This document shows, one piece after another, positions 52,490-61,453 of a stretch of 64,000 nucleotides of DNA. The position numbers and the translations under genes are program-made. Every line of letters starts with the position of its first letter. Position 1 is the stretch's first letter. The DNA comes from DASPNM01 sp035626515 (GTDB lineage Bacteria > Bacteroidota > Bacteroidia > Chitinophagales > Chitinophagaceae). The notes under the pieces were generated by a model. It saw only the letters and a program-made list of their open reading frames with translations. It ran no database searches and was not told where the DNA came from. The stretch lies in the NCBI GenBank assembly GCA_035626515.1, contig DASPNM010000004.1, forward strand, positions 16,413-80,412, in the 5' to 3' direction.

Positions 52490-53749
52490 TTAATGGTGTT
52501 TTTGATGAAACACAGTTCGGTATCCAAATTTCTTATGCATCCAGACCGCCCAGGCTTCGTAGAAATAGATCACGTCCACCGCCAGCACGATCACGATCAG
52601 CGTCAGCTTCATGTCCAGCTTGATCCGGTACGTGTCGAACAAATACACGCCCAGGAAAACAAAGAATATCGCCGAAGCCAGCTGCGCGAGCTTGGCCACC
52701 AGGTGGAACCAGATGTGGTTTTCAAGGTAGTAACGGATAAAGAAGGACATGTGAAGCCACCCGATGAAAATGGCGAACAGCCAGACTGCCCACGAAGGTA
52801 ACTTTTTTACATAGTTCTTTTCCAAAACCATCGACATAATGTTGGCGTGTACCACGATCCCGTTCATGTCCGGCACCGTCTTTCCATAGAACTTTTCGTT
52901 CATGGGTGTAAACTTCTTGTCCTCAATGTCTGTTGGGTTTGTATTGATGTAACCTAGCAGTGCAATTTTACCCCGGATTGCCGAGTCTTCCACCCGGTCC
53001 ATAAGCAGGTCTTCAGGACCGATTACCTGGTATTGGTTGGTGCGGCGCGTGTAATTGATCGGCAGGATCTTCTTTTTCTTTTTGCGGAACGCCTCATATT
53101 CCTTCGGATTCGCAACTTCGAGGATCGCTGCAGCGAAGCTGGGATTTTCGGTCTTTACGCCGCCGGTATCGTGAATAAAGAATGGGTTCCAGAGTCGAAT
53201 GGTTGCATATTCTTCATTCATGAAATTCACATAACCTTCCCGCGCGCGGGTGAACTGGTGGAAGTAGTTGTGATGATACTCGCTTTCCGTCTTGCCTTTC
53301 CCCGGCTTGTAGCGGCTGGCAATAATAAGCCCCGGGGTCTTGCGTATCGTCTGGGCGAGCAACGAATCCTTTTCAGGTTCCCGGGACTCTTCCATCCACA
53401 CGTCGAGCCCGATGGCGCGCGGGCCATGGGAAGCGGTTTTTTCCAGCAGCATAGCCAGCCCCTCGCGGTCGGCCATGCCGATGTTGATGATCACTATGTT
53501 TGAATCCAGCTTGCTTCGATCGGCAGCCTTCAACTTGGCATAAGCAAGATCGTTGAAATCAAAATCCTTCAGGGCAAGCTTCAGTGGGTTGAGAAATTTG
53601 AAATTGATGGGCACCAGCCCGAGCACCGCGATGAAAACAAAAACCCAAAGCGTGGCAAAAATCGTATCCCGTTTGTAGAGGTACTTCGTTACCTGGCGGT
53701 GCGCCCGCCTCACGTGGTGAATGACGTGTTTGTGAAAAGGTTTTCTCAT
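52490..53749 (-). CDS. CHASE2 sensor protein without output domain
   Basis: 419 residues. One membrane helix at about 29-50, a periplasmic CHASE2 domain (about 60-315: SNIVIINIGMADREGLAMLL, GPRAIGLDVWMEESREPEKD, VDYAIRGKIALLGY-type segment here DSAIRGKIALLGYINTN), then three C-terminal helices (about 320-400) and a 19-residue cytoplasmic tail. CHASE2 proteins normally end in kinase, cyclase or CHAT modules; none is present. It starts 56 bp from the divergent caspase gene. Confidence 0.85.
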   Translation of the reverse strand: MRKPFHKHVIHHVRRAHRQVTKYLYKRDTIFATLWVFVFIAVLGLVPINFKFLNPLKLALKDFDFNDLAYAKLKAADRSKLDSNIVIINIGMADREGLAMLLEKTASHGPRAIGLDVWMEESREPEKDSLLAQTIRKTPGLIIASRYKPGKGKTESEYHHNYFHQFTRAREGYVNFMNEEYATIRLWNPFFIHDTGGVKTENPSFAAAILEVANPKEYEAFRKKKKKILPINYTRRTNQYQVIGPEDLLMDRVEDSAIRGKIALLGYINTNPTDIEDKKFTPMNEKFYGKTVPDMNGIVVHANIMSMVLEKNYVKKLPSWAVWLFAIFIGWLHMSFFIRYYLENHIWFHLVAKLAQLASAIFFVFLGVYLFDTYRIKLDMKLTLIVIVLAVDVIYFYEAWAVWMHKKFGYRTVFHQKHH

Positions 53750-53805
53750 GCAGCAGTTTGTCGGGCGGGCAACGGTGGAAAACTGTAAATTAGTAGCCCG
53801 AATTT

Positions 53806-56800
53806 ATGCGAAAATCCCCTGTCTTCCTGCTTCTTATATGCGCATTGGGAAGCATTGCCGGGAGCGCGCAGGTCACCCCGCCGGTAAAAACTGACTCGGT
53901 CCGGCCTCCCCAATCTTTCGCTATGATCCTGGGAATTTCGCAGTACAAGTACATCCGGCCGCTGACGTATGCCGACAAGGACGCCGAGCTTTTCCGCGAT
54001 TACCTCCGGTCGCCGGGTGGCGGCCGCATTCCCGACGCAAACATCTATTGCCTGCTCAACGAAGAGGCGAAAGCGGCGAATTTCTGGGTGAAAGGAATGT
54101 CCTGGCTCAAATCGAAGCAGCTCAAGAATGGAGACCGGCTCTTCATTTACCTGGCGGGGCATGGTGATGCGATTGATCAGGACGAATATTTCTTCCTTAC
54201 CTACGACTGCAACCCGGCCGGGGATAAGAACAACTACATCGTCACGGGGAACATCCAGCTCTATAACCTGAAGAGCCGAATTGCAGACCTTTCGGAAAAA
54301 GGAGTCGAAGTCATCTTCGTAATGGATGCCTGCCGAACCAATGAGCTGCCCGGCGGAAGGGAAGGACAACAGGCGCTGAACGCTGCGATCTCCGAAAAAA
54401 AAGCGGGAGAGATCATCATGCTTGCAACGGGCGCGGGACAGGAATCGCTCGAAGACGCGTCGATCGGGAACGGCCACGGGCTTTTTACGTACTACCTTGT
54501 GGATGGACTTACCGGATTGGCCGACTCAACGGCCGACAACCAGGTCAGCCTTGGAGAGATTCAGCTCTACGTAGACAAGAACGTCCCGGCGATCGCCCGC
54601 GAGCGGTTCAAGAAGAACCAGAAACCATTTATCTGCTGCAACGAACAGAGTGAGACAGTGATCGCAACGGTGGATACTTCGTATTTGCGAAACTGGCTCC
54701 GGACAAAGCAGCTTGAAGGCAGAACTCCGGGCAACAGCGCCGGCCGCTGGATTCAGAGAAGTCGGGAAAAAGAGATCACGTATGCTGCAATTGACACCCA
54801 GCTTCTGGAAATGTACAACGAGTTCAACCAGGCTATCCGCGAGAGCCGCCTTACCGGGAAGCAGTCAGCAGAGTTCTTTTACGAACAGCTGGAAAAAAAC
54901 TACCCCGGAAACGCGTACACCATAGATGCGAAGCAGACCCTGGCGGCTGAGTTCATCAATTATGCTCAGACCAAGATCAATCTTTACCTCCAGTGCCGTG
55001 ACGCGTCGTCTATTCAGAAGATCCGCGCGCAGATCGACGAAGGGGAGAAGACGGACGAGATCAATACCAGCCTCGACCGGATGGAAAAGATCGCCCGCCA
55101 GGAGTTTTACGAAGTGGGCAACATGGTGGAAAAGGCTATCAATTTCATTCGCGAGGATGATCCCTCATTCGCGCGTTCGCTGGAAGGAAGAATGTACTTT
55201 TTTAAAGCCCGCGGCTATTTTGGAAAGGAGCGGAGAACAGTGGATATCAACAAGGCTTTTCAGTACGCGTACACTGCTCTTGCTGCCGACGGCAAGGCGG
55301 CTTATATTTTAAACACCATCGCTTCGCTGCACATTGACAACAACCGCCTCGACAGTGCTATCTATTACTCGGACCGCGCGATGAGGTCTGCCCCGCTCTG
55401 GCGCTACCCTTACGTAAACCTGGCCTACTGCTACAAAAGTCTCAACAAGTTTGACTCCGCGCAGAAGTATTACCGCAAGGCGATGCAAATTGATCCGGAG
55501 AATCCGGACGCGCTGGTAGACCTGGGACATTTTTACTATTCGCAGAATCGGGGCGACTCGGCCATCGCGTACTACGAAAAGGCGCTGGCGATCGATCGCA
55601 ATAATGTATATGCGAGCAACAATCTCGGATGGCTTTACCACGACCGGAAGCTGCACGAGCGGGCGATCACCTATTTCAAAAACGCCGTCGGCGCGGATCC
55701 GAAGTTTTTAAACGCTTATAACGGCCTTGCGAAATCCTTCTTTGAGATCCGCGAGTTCGATTCCGCCCGCATTTATTATACGCAGGCTTTTGCGAATTAT
55801 CCCGACAAGTCCATCGTGAACATTTACATCGGAAATTTCTACCGCGATCTGAAAGCTTACGATTCGGCCAAAGTGTATTATCGGCTGGCAGCAGAATTTG
55901 ATCCCAACTACGAGGAGGCGTACAATAATCTTGGCCGTGCGAGCGTCGCCCTGAAGCAGTACGATTCCGCGCGCCTGTACTATCACCGGGCGTTGCACGC
56001 CAATCCCTACTCCGCTTTCGCCCTGATCAACCTGGGGCTGGTGTTTAAGGAGCTCAAGGTTCCGGATTCTACGTACAATTATTTTCAGCAGGCGGTGATG
56101 CTGGAACCCGGGAATCCTTCGATCCTGAATAGTTTGGGAGTGATCTATGGGCAGGATAAGAATTACGACTCCGCGAAAAGATATTTCCGGCGGGCCATTT
56201 TCGTGAAGCCGGATTACAAGCCGGCTTCGAACAACCTGATGAAGATCTTTCGGGACCTGAATCAGCTCGACTCGATCACCGCCATGCTGCGCAGCACATC
56301 GCTGGTGGACCCGAACAGCGTGCAGCTCATGAACGATCTGGGTTTGATGTTCCTCAACCTTAAGCGTTTCGACTCCGCACGCTATTATTATCGCAAGGCC
56401 CTCGCGCAGGACCGGAACAATGCCCTTTTGTACAACAACATGGCGCTGGTGTTCCGTGAGATGAAGCAGTATGATTCCGCGCGCATTTACCTCCAGCGTG
56501 CCACCCAGCTGGAGCCGGAGAACGCGACCGTGTGGATCAACCTCGCGCAGGTTTTCCGCCAGCTGCGCCAGCCAGACTCGGCCGCATATTATTTTCAGAA
56601 GCAGCTGCTGCGGCGCACTGATCCGAACGCCATTGCCTTCCAGGCGGTTGGTTCGTTCTATTACGAAATGAAGAGTTTCGATTCAGCGATCGTTTATTAC
56701 AAAAAAGCACTGGAGCTCGACTCCACGTATCTTCCCGCATACAATAACATCGGTGCCTCGTACATGCAGCAGGAAAAATATGATTCCGCCCTCGTGTTCT

Positions 56801-57132
56801 ACCGGCTGGCGGCGGACCGGGATCCCACTTATGAGAATGCCTCGCTGAACCTCGGGCTGCTGTTTCATGCCCTGCAGCGCTACGATTCGGCGATCGTGCA
56901 CATTCGTCGTGCGATCAGCCTGGATACCACGAGGGCCAATAATTATTTCAGGCTCGCCTGCAGCTACGCGCTGAACAACCAGCCCGCCGAAGCCGTAGCC
57001 AGTCTGCGGAAGGCGCTGGAGAAAGGCTACAAGAATTTCGATGCGCTTGTGAACGACCCCGACCTCGCGGGACTGAAGGGCAATGCGGAATACGAGGCGC
57101 TGTTGGATAAGTATGTCCCGGGAAGAAAATAG
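53806..57132 (+). CDS. Secreted caspase-like protease with ~18 TPR repeats
   Basis: 1108 residues. Signal peptide MRKSPVFLLLICALGSIAGS. Peptidase C14 domain at about 35-285: AMILGISQYKYIRPLTYADK, catalytic H119 in YLAGHGDAIDQDE and C176 in VMDACRTNELPGG, so an intact dyad. A helical linker (285-490) follows, then about 18 TPRs of 34 residues with the recurrent motif YDSARLYYxxAL to the C-terminus. No membrane anchor. It is divergent from CHASE2 and FecR-like genes, which are the likely partners. TAAATTAG, near the -7 consensus, ends 12 nt before the ATG. Confidence 0.88.
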   Translation: MRKSPVFLLLICALGSIAGSAQVTPPVKTDSVRPPQSFAMILGISQYKYIRPLTYADKDAELFRDYLRSPGGGRIPDANIYCLLNEEAKAANFWVKGMSWLKSKQLKNGDRLFIYLAGHGDAIDQDEYFFLTYDCNPAGDKNNYIVTGNIQLYNLKSRIADLSEKGVEVIFVMDACRTNELPGGREGQQALNAAISEKKAGEIIMLATGAGQESLEDASIGNGHGLFTYYLVDGLTGLADSTADNQVSLGEIQLYVDKNVPAIARERFKKNQKPFICCNEQSETVIATVDTSYLRNWLRTKQLEGRTPGNSAGRWIQRSREKEITYAAIDTQLLEMYNEFNQAIRESRLTGKQSAEFFYEQLEKNYPGNAYTIDAKQTLAAEFINYAQTKINLYLQCRDASSIQKIRAQIDEGEKTDEINTSLDRMEKIARQEFYEVGNMVEKAINFIREDDPSFARSLEGRMYFFKARGYFGKERRTVDINKAFQYAYTALAADGKAAYILNTIASLHIDNNRLDSAIYYSDRAMRSAPLWRYPYVNLAYCYKSLNKFDSAQKYYRKAMQIDPENPDALVDLGHFYYSQNRGDSAIAYYEKALAIDRNNVYASNNLGWLYHDRKLHERAITYFKNAVGADPKFLNAYNGLAKSFFEIREFDSARIYYTQAFANYPDKSIVNIYIGNFYRDLKAYDSAKVYYRLAAEFDPNYEEAYNNLGRASVALKQYDSARLYYHRALHANPYSAFALINLGLVFKELKVPDSTYNYFQQAVMLEPGNPSILNSLGVIYGQDKNYDSAKRYFRRAIFVKPDYKPASNNLMKIFRDLNQLDSITAMLRSTSLVDPNSVQLMNDLGLMFLNLKRFDSARYYYRKALAQDRNNALLYNNMALVFREMKQYDSARIYLQRATQLEPENATVWINLAQVFRQLRQPDSAAYYFQKQLLRRTDPNAIAFQAVGSFYYEMKSFDSAIVYYKKALELDSTYLPAYNNIGASYMQQEKYDSALVFYRLAADRDPTYENASLNLGLLFHALQRYDSAIVHIRRAISLDTTRANNYFRLACSYALNNQPAEAVASLRKALEKGYKNFDALVNDPDLAGLKGNAEYEALLDKYVPGRK

Positions 57133-57200
57133 TCGGGAGTCGGGAGTTCGGAGTCGGGAGTCGAAAATGTTCCCTGTCATGCTGAGCTTTTCGAAGCATG
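57132..57200. repeat. Dispersed repeat element, second copy
   Basis: GTCGGGAGT-type words (57132-57163) followed by CTGTCATGCTGAGC and a hairpin CATGCT (57178-57183) / AGCATG (57195-57200). Same composite order as 25505-25575. The 57201-57296 stretch has nothing further. Confidence 0.5.
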
Positions 57201-57296
57201 CGTGCGAAATCGGTTATCCATCGCCTGGATTTGACTATTGGGGGCTTCGCGGGAAAGTGCGGATTCACCCGGTTTCTTTAGCCACTGCTATTTTGT

Positions 57297-57710
57297 ATGT
57301 ATAGAACGATTCTGGTTTTCGGATTCCTTTTGTGCGGCTTCTTTTCACATTCACAAAAAACAGGCGATACTAAAATTGTTGTAGAAGTCAGGGATACAGC
57401 CAATCTTAGAAACCGTGTCAAATGGGCCTTTGTGGAACTTGATTTTATTGTCAAAGATCTGCCAGGTGATACCCTGAAAACGTATCCCCGAGAATATCTT
57501 AATGATGCCTACTTAATCGCAAATGCCGTAATCAATACTACCCAGGTCGTAATCACTGGCCTCTGGAGCACGCGCAAGGTCGGGCTTTGGAGTGTTTCCA
57601 CAGCGCCTAAAAACTGGAAAGAGGTTGCTTATTATAAGGGGTGTGTCGAGTGGAGGGTACTATCGGTGGTTGCCGAAACCATCGGTAAGGAAATCACATA
57701 CGGTAGGTGA
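57297..57710 (+). CDS. Small exported protein of unknown function
   Basis: 137 residues. Signal peptide MYRTILVFGFLLCGFFSHSQ, then a short beta-rich domain (TKIVVEVRDTANLRNRVKWA, YLNDAYLIANAVINTTQVVI). Family not recognised. TATTTTG sits directly before the ATG, one base short of the -7 consensus. Base composition is more AT-rich than its neighbours, which may mean recent acquisition. Confidence 0.6.
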   Translation: MYRTILVFGFLLCGFFSHSQKTGDTKIVVEVRDTANLRNRVKWAFVELDFIVKDLPGDTLKTYPREYLNDAYLIANAVINTTQVVITGLWSTRKVGLWSVSTAPKNWKEVAYYKGCVEWRVLSVVAETIGKEITYGR

Positions 57711-57868
57711 TTGCAGAAATTCAGAAGCTTTTTCAAACGAGCCTGAGGTCAGACGGATGTCCAACGATGCTTCCCGTTTTGAGCGCTTTTAATAAGGCAA
57801 TAACAGCCGGCTGTAGATACTCATCGCTGTTCACTCATCACTCATGCCGCGTCCGAGCACGTGCAACA

Positions 57869-57894
57869 AGAAAAAAGGCCGGCATTAGCCAGCC
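57869..57894 (-). terminator. tRNA-Arg terminator
   Basis: On the minus strand GGCTGGC / GCCGGCC around TAAT, followed by TTTTTTCTT, 4 nt after the tRNA. Confidence 0.8.
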
Positions 57895-57898
57895 AGTG

Positions 57899-57972
57899 TG
57901 ATCCCGTCAGGATTCAAACCTGAAACCTTCTGATCCGTAGTCAGATGCTCTATTCAATTGAGCTACGGGACC
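57899..57972 (-). tRNA. tRNA-Arg (ACG)
   Basis: The minus strand folds into a 74-nt cloverleaf: acceptor GGTCCCG / CGGGATC, D-arm with AGCTCAATTGAATAGAGC, anticodon stem TCTGA / TCAGA closing CTACGGA with anticodon ACG, and T-arm GGTTTGAATCC. CCA is not encoded. The adenosine at position 34 implies a TadA-type deaminase elsewhere in the genome. Confidence 0.95.
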
Positions 57973-58044
57973 AATTTTTCTCCCGATCCTTATCAGGATG
58001 GGCCGCAAATATACGGCAAAACCGCCATCCCGGCAGGCACCGAG

Positions 58045-58359
58045 ATGTTAAGGTTGGCGCCCGGAGAACCGGACCAGCCGTGCTCAATATTCCTCGCTGA
58101 AGGAACTTCGCATCACAAGTTTGTGCTCGACAAAACCGCCTCCAAATTCGACGACCTGCTGGTCATCTACCTGGCCACCATGGCAAAACTCGCCATCGAA
58201 AGCCCCACCCCGCCCACGAACAGCGTTGATTTCAAAGTCAAATGCTTGCAAACCCTGCTCGACTACTGCCACCGGTTTGACGTAAAGCTGAAGGGGACTC
58301 TTAAGAAAATGAAAGAAGCCAACACGGAAGGAAAACTGAAAGAATACTTCACGCAGTGA
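58045..58359 (+). CDS. Hypothetical protein
   Basis: 104 residues from MLRLAPGEPDQPCSIFLAEG; the longer frame starting at 57958 overlaps the tRNA-Arg gene, so that start is rejected. The second half is helical (FDDLLVIYLATMAKLAIESP, KCLQTLLDYCHRFDVKLKGT). No signal peptide. I do not recognise the family. Confidence 0.55.
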   Translation: MLRLAPGEPDQPCSIFLAEGTSHHKFVLDKTASKFDDLLVIYLATMAKLAIESPTPPTNSVDFKVKCLQTLLDYCHRFDVKLKGTLKKMKEANTEGKLKEYFTQ

Positions 58360-58378
58360 AGAATTCGGTTTCACGAAC

Positions 58379-58503
58379 CAGCTCACCAATCCAATCTTCA
58401 ACAACCTTCAACAACGTTCAGCAACCTTCAACCTTCACAACAATTTTCCACCGCCTTCCACCACCATCAACAATTCTCCACCACCTTCAACAACCTTCCA
58501 CCC
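58379..58503. repeat. Degenerate CTTCAACAAC array
   Basis: About ten imperfect copies of a 10-12 bp word CCTTCAACAA (variants GTTCAGCAAC, CTTCCACCAC, CATCAACAAT) fill the gap between convergent genes. No spacers, so not CRISPR. A shorter relative is at 25793-25845. Confidence 0.6.
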
Positions 58504-58504
58504 C

Positions 58505-60091
58505 CTAATGCAGGCTCTCCTCCTCCACCTGTATCTGTTTCAGATTCGTGGCCGCCGGTCCATTCACCACTTCGCCCATGCAGGTGAAGCGGGAACCGTG
58601 GCAGGGACAGTCGAATGATTTCTCCTCTCCATTCCACTGCAGCACGCAGCCCAGGTGCGGACAAACTGCCGAAAAAACGTGCAGCTCATTGTGCTCGTCG
58701 CGGTACACCGCGTAGCGCTTCAGGCCGCGGCTCATTATTGCGCCTTCGCCCGCGTGCAGCTCGTCCACTCCCCGGATGTCGCCGCGCGCGATGTAATCTC
58801 CGTACTGCGCGGCCATGGCCGCCATTTCCTTCAGGTAGCGTGCCGGGACCTTCAGCGGGGAGCGTTTCGGGGAATAGATCTTTTCCCATGGATTTTCCAC
58901 ACCAATGATCAGGTCGCTGATCAGGATCCCGGCGATCGTGCCGTGGGTCATTCCATTGCCTGAATCTCCCGTGGCAATGTAAATGTTCTTGCTGCCTGGA
59001 TTTTTTCCAATGAACGCCAGGTAATCCAGCGGCTCAAGGACCTGACCGGACCAGCGATAGGATACATCTTGCATCATTGGAAAATGATCTTTCGTCCAGT
59101 GAATAAGCGCGTCGAACCGCTGCTCTTCCGGTATGTTTTCTGCATCGGCCTGGCCTGTCTTATGGTCCTCGCCACCGGAGATCAGCAGGTCGTATTGGTC
59201 ATCATAGTCTTCTGTGCGCACATAATGATAGGGAGCCGTATACCACTTTGCGTCCATGTCGCCGGTGTCCCACCAGAGCCCGGCAGGCAACGATCCCTTT
59301 GGAATTTTCGCGCCGATCACATAGGTGCGAAACGGAAACTGCTTCGTGTGCATCGTCACGCGGTTGTTCTCGGGACTGTTCGTCGCCACCACCACAAACT
59401 GCGCGTGAATACGGCGGCCGTTGCATTCCGCCCCGTCCTCTTCAATATTGTTTGCGCGGGATTCGGTGAAGATTCTGCCACCCAGCTGTTCAATCGCGCG
59501 CGCGAGACCTTTCAAATACTTCATGATGTGAAACTGGCCCTGCTGTGGATAACAAATCGCCGGCCCGGGGGCCCCCGCTATGCCCGGCATTTCATCCACC
59601 CACCGCGTGCTGAGACCTGCGCGCTGCGTAGCTTCAAATTCTTTTTCCAGGCTCTTGAGCTTGTCACTTGGATGCAGGAATAAGTAGCCGTTCACCCGCC
59701 TGAAATTGCAATCAATGTCTTGTTCGCTCACCACGGTTTCGATCCAGTTGACTGCCTCCGAGTGGCTTTCGGCGGCCAGCCGCATTCCTTCCTCGCCCAC
59801 AATCTTTTCAATGTGGTAATACCTGTCGTCAAGCGCTGCCGTGAGGTGCGCCGTGGTCCGCCCGCTTTCCCCGCTCCCGATAAAGCCGTCCTCGAGCACG
59901 ACCACCTGCTTCCCCTTCTTCAGGAGATTGTAGGCAACGCTTAGCCCCGAAATACCGCCACCAATTACCAGCACGTCAGTTTCTATATCCTCTTCCAGCC
60001 GCGAAAACCGGAGCGGCTCTTCCGAATCTACCCAGTACGAAAGATTCTCGCCGGAGGTGACACGGGCGTCAAATTGCGTTTGCTTATTCAT
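58505..60091 (-). CDS. FAD-dependent oxidoreductase fused to a Rieske domain
   Basis: 528 residues. DAO-type FAD fold: VLVIGGGISGLSVAYNLLKK near 37, SGESGRTTAHLTAALD, and IYIATGDSGNGMTHGTIAG near 385. The C-terminal ~90 residues form a Rieske 2Fe-2S domain with C-x-H in VCPHLGCVLQ and C-x2-H in CPCHGSRFTCM. Similar to gamma-glutamylputrescine-oxidase-like enzymes, with electrons probably passing from flavin to the cluster. Substrate unknown. Confidence 0.9.
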   Translation of the reverse strand: MNKQTQFDARVTSGENLSYWVDSEEPLRFSRLEEDIETDVLVIGGGISGLSVAYNLLKKGKQVVVLEDGFIGSGESGRTTAHLTAALDDRYYHIEKIVGEEGMRLAAESHSEAVNWIETVVSEQDIDCNFRRVNGYLFLHPSDKLKSLEKEFEATQRAGLSTRWVDEMPGIAGAPGPAICYPQQGQFHIMKYLKGLARAIEQLGGRIFTESRANNIEEDGAECNGRRIHAQFVVVATNSPENNRVTMHTKQFPFRTYVIGAKIPKGSLPAGLWWDTGDMDAKWYTAPYHYVRTEDYDDQYDLLISGGEDHKTGQADAENIPEEQRFDALIHWTKDHFPMMQDVSYRWSGQVLEPLDYLAFIGKNPGSKNIYIATGDSGNGMTHGTIAGILISDLIIGVENPWEKIYSPKRSPLKVPARYLKEMAAMAAQYGDYIARGDIRGVDELHAGEGAIMSRGLKRYAVYRDEHNELHVFSAVCPHLGCVLQWNGEEKSFDCPCHGSRFTCMGEVVNGPAATNLKQIQVEEESLH

Positions 60092-60304
60092 TGTGTTGAA
60101 TTGATAATATGCTTTTGCTCACAAAAGCTATTCCACGGACAGCGATTCACTCCGGAATTTGCGGAGCACGCCTTAATGAGTGTGTAATTTCCTACTCAAT
60201 TTGACCGAATCCCTGCGGTCCTGCAGTTCGGGCAACTGTGGATTTTCTGGTACGGTTTTTTATACGTTTTACCGCTTCTATCATTTTCCTTAATTTTTAA
60301 ATCA

Positions 60305-60550
60305 ATGCATATGACGTCCACAACAAAACTGATTTTGGGAATCGTCGGAGCCGCAGCAGCGGGAGTCGTGATTGGAATGCTCCTCGCTCCCGACAAGGGT
60401 AGTGAAACCCGCCGGCGTATCGGCCGCACCGCGGGACAATGGGTGGATAACCTGACGCATCTGTTCCATGACGGAAAGCAGGTAACAGATGAGCTGGTCG
60501 GCGAGGCGAAGGCAGGCCGCGCCACCACGCGCCCCAAGGAAAGTATCTGA
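60305..60550 (+). CDS. YtxH-domain protein
   Basis: 81 residues from the first of two close ATGs. A single membrane helix (LILGIVGAAAAGVVIGMLLA) is followed by the YtxH signature LAPDKGSETRRRIGRTAGQW and a charged tail. General-stress-related membrane protein family. First of four plus-strand genes (then holin-X-like, coiled coil, AI-2E type). Confidence 0.85.
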   Translation: MHMTSTTKLILGIVGAAAAGVVIGMLLAPDKGSETRRRIGRTAGQWVDNLTHLFHDGKQVTDELVGEAKAGRATTRPKESI

Positions 60551-60602
60551 CAGGAGTTGGAAGCAGGTCCTGCGCCTGCTTCCTCTTCATAAATAGCACC
60601 GC

Positions 60603-60971
60603 ATGGAAACCGAAACGCTGAAGGAAGAAAAGGAAGATCTCCGGAGCAGCATTTCCGACCTTTTTCAGCATAGCCTGGACTACCTGAACACCTTTTACAG
60701 GCTGGCTGTGGTGCGCGCTACCGAGAAAGCCACGCGCGCAGCGGCTGCCGTGCTCAGCGGACTTGTAACCGCGGTGTTCGGGCTCTTTACCCTGTTGTTC
60801 TTGTTTGTCGGCCTTGCTCTCTGGCTGGGGGATGTGGTGAACAGCCGGGCGGCTGGTTTTTTCATCGTAGCCGGCTTCTTTATGCTGGTCATCGTGGGGG
60901 TGGTGCTGATGAGCAAAAAGATCGTTTTTCCGTACTTCCGCGACCGGATAATCCGCAAGCTGTATGACTAA
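60603..60971 (+). CDS. Phage-holin-family (holin-X-like) membrane protein
   Basis: 122 residues. N-terminal amphipathic helix (about 12-45) and two hydrophobic helices (about 48-78, 84-104: FGLFTLLFLFVGLALWLGDV and FFIVAGFFMLVIVGVVLMSK). Matches the putative holin-X superfamily, which is chromosomal and not lysis-associated in most genomes. Overlaps the next gene by 8 bp. Confidence 0.75.
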   Translation: METETLKEEKEDLRSSISDLFQHSLDYLNTFYRLAVVRATEKATRAAAAVLSGLVTAVFGLFTLLFLFVGLALWLGDVVNSRAAGFFIVAGFFMLVIVGVVLMSKKIVFPYFRDRIIRKLYD

Positions 60972-61377
60972 GAGGCAAATCCGCACATACAACGACCTCC
61001 TGGAAGAAAAGCAGGAGCTTGAAGTCCTGCTCAGGGCGCAGCGGGAACTGCTGCAGGCTGATGTCCAACAATTAAAAATGGAGCTTCGCCCCGCATCCCT
61101 GGTAATGAAGCAGCTGGGAAAATTTCTGAGCCGCGATCGCAGCAACTGGCTTGTGACCGCGGGCACAGGCTATCTTGTGAACATGTTCATCCGAAATACC
61201 CCCGTCGGACGGGCCGGGTGGCTCGCCCGATTCCTCGTATCGTTCCTTCTAAAAAACTATACCTCGCACGTCGCAGCCGGGCGCAAGAACAAGTGGATGC
61301 AAAAACTGTTTTCCTGGATGGGAAAGGGTCAACACAATGGGCAGGCTGCCCCGCGTGACGTGAAAAAGCCGAACTGA
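60964..61377 (+). CDS. Coiled-coil protein of unknown function
   Basis: 137 residues. N-terminal coiled coil (about 6-60: YNDLLEEKQELEVLLRAQRE), then a short hydrophobic segment near 88-95, and a basic tail. Its ATG overlaps the holin-X stop. Part of the YtxH/holin-X set; function unknown. Confidence 0.7.
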   Translation: MTKRQIRTYNDLLEEKQELEVLLRAQRELLQADVQQLKMELRPASLVMKQLGKFLSRDRSNWLVTAGTGYLVNMFIRNTPVGRAGWLARFLVSFLLKNYTSHVAAGRKNKWMQKLFSWMGKGQHNGQAAPRDVKKPN

Positions 61378-61397
61378 CCCTCATCTAGCGTTTGCTG

Positions 61398-61405
61398 TAA
61401 CTTTG
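61398..61405 (+). promoter_or_regulatory. -7 box upstream of the AI-2E family gene
   Basis: TAACTTTG matches TAnnTTTG; a start near 61411 would give a 43-nt leader before the ATG at 61454. Confidence 0.35.
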
Positions 61406-61453
61406 GTGGCGTGGCGGGGACTAGTGGCAACGAAGGGCAGTTCATTCAGCATT

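Noticed and set aside
57958..58044. Upstream extension of the 58045 gene
   Set aside because: It would overlap the tRNA-Arg gene; the ATG at 58045 gives a compact protein.
58379..58503. CRISPR array
   Set aside because: Repeat words are 10-12 bp, degenerate and without unique spacers; no cas genes in the window.
60603..60971. Prophage lysis cassette
   Set aside because: The holin-X-like gene has no endolysin or phage structural genes around it.
61403..61453. TTG start of the AI-2E family gene
   Set aside because: The added residues lack family similarity and overlap the -7 box; ATG at 61454 preferred.
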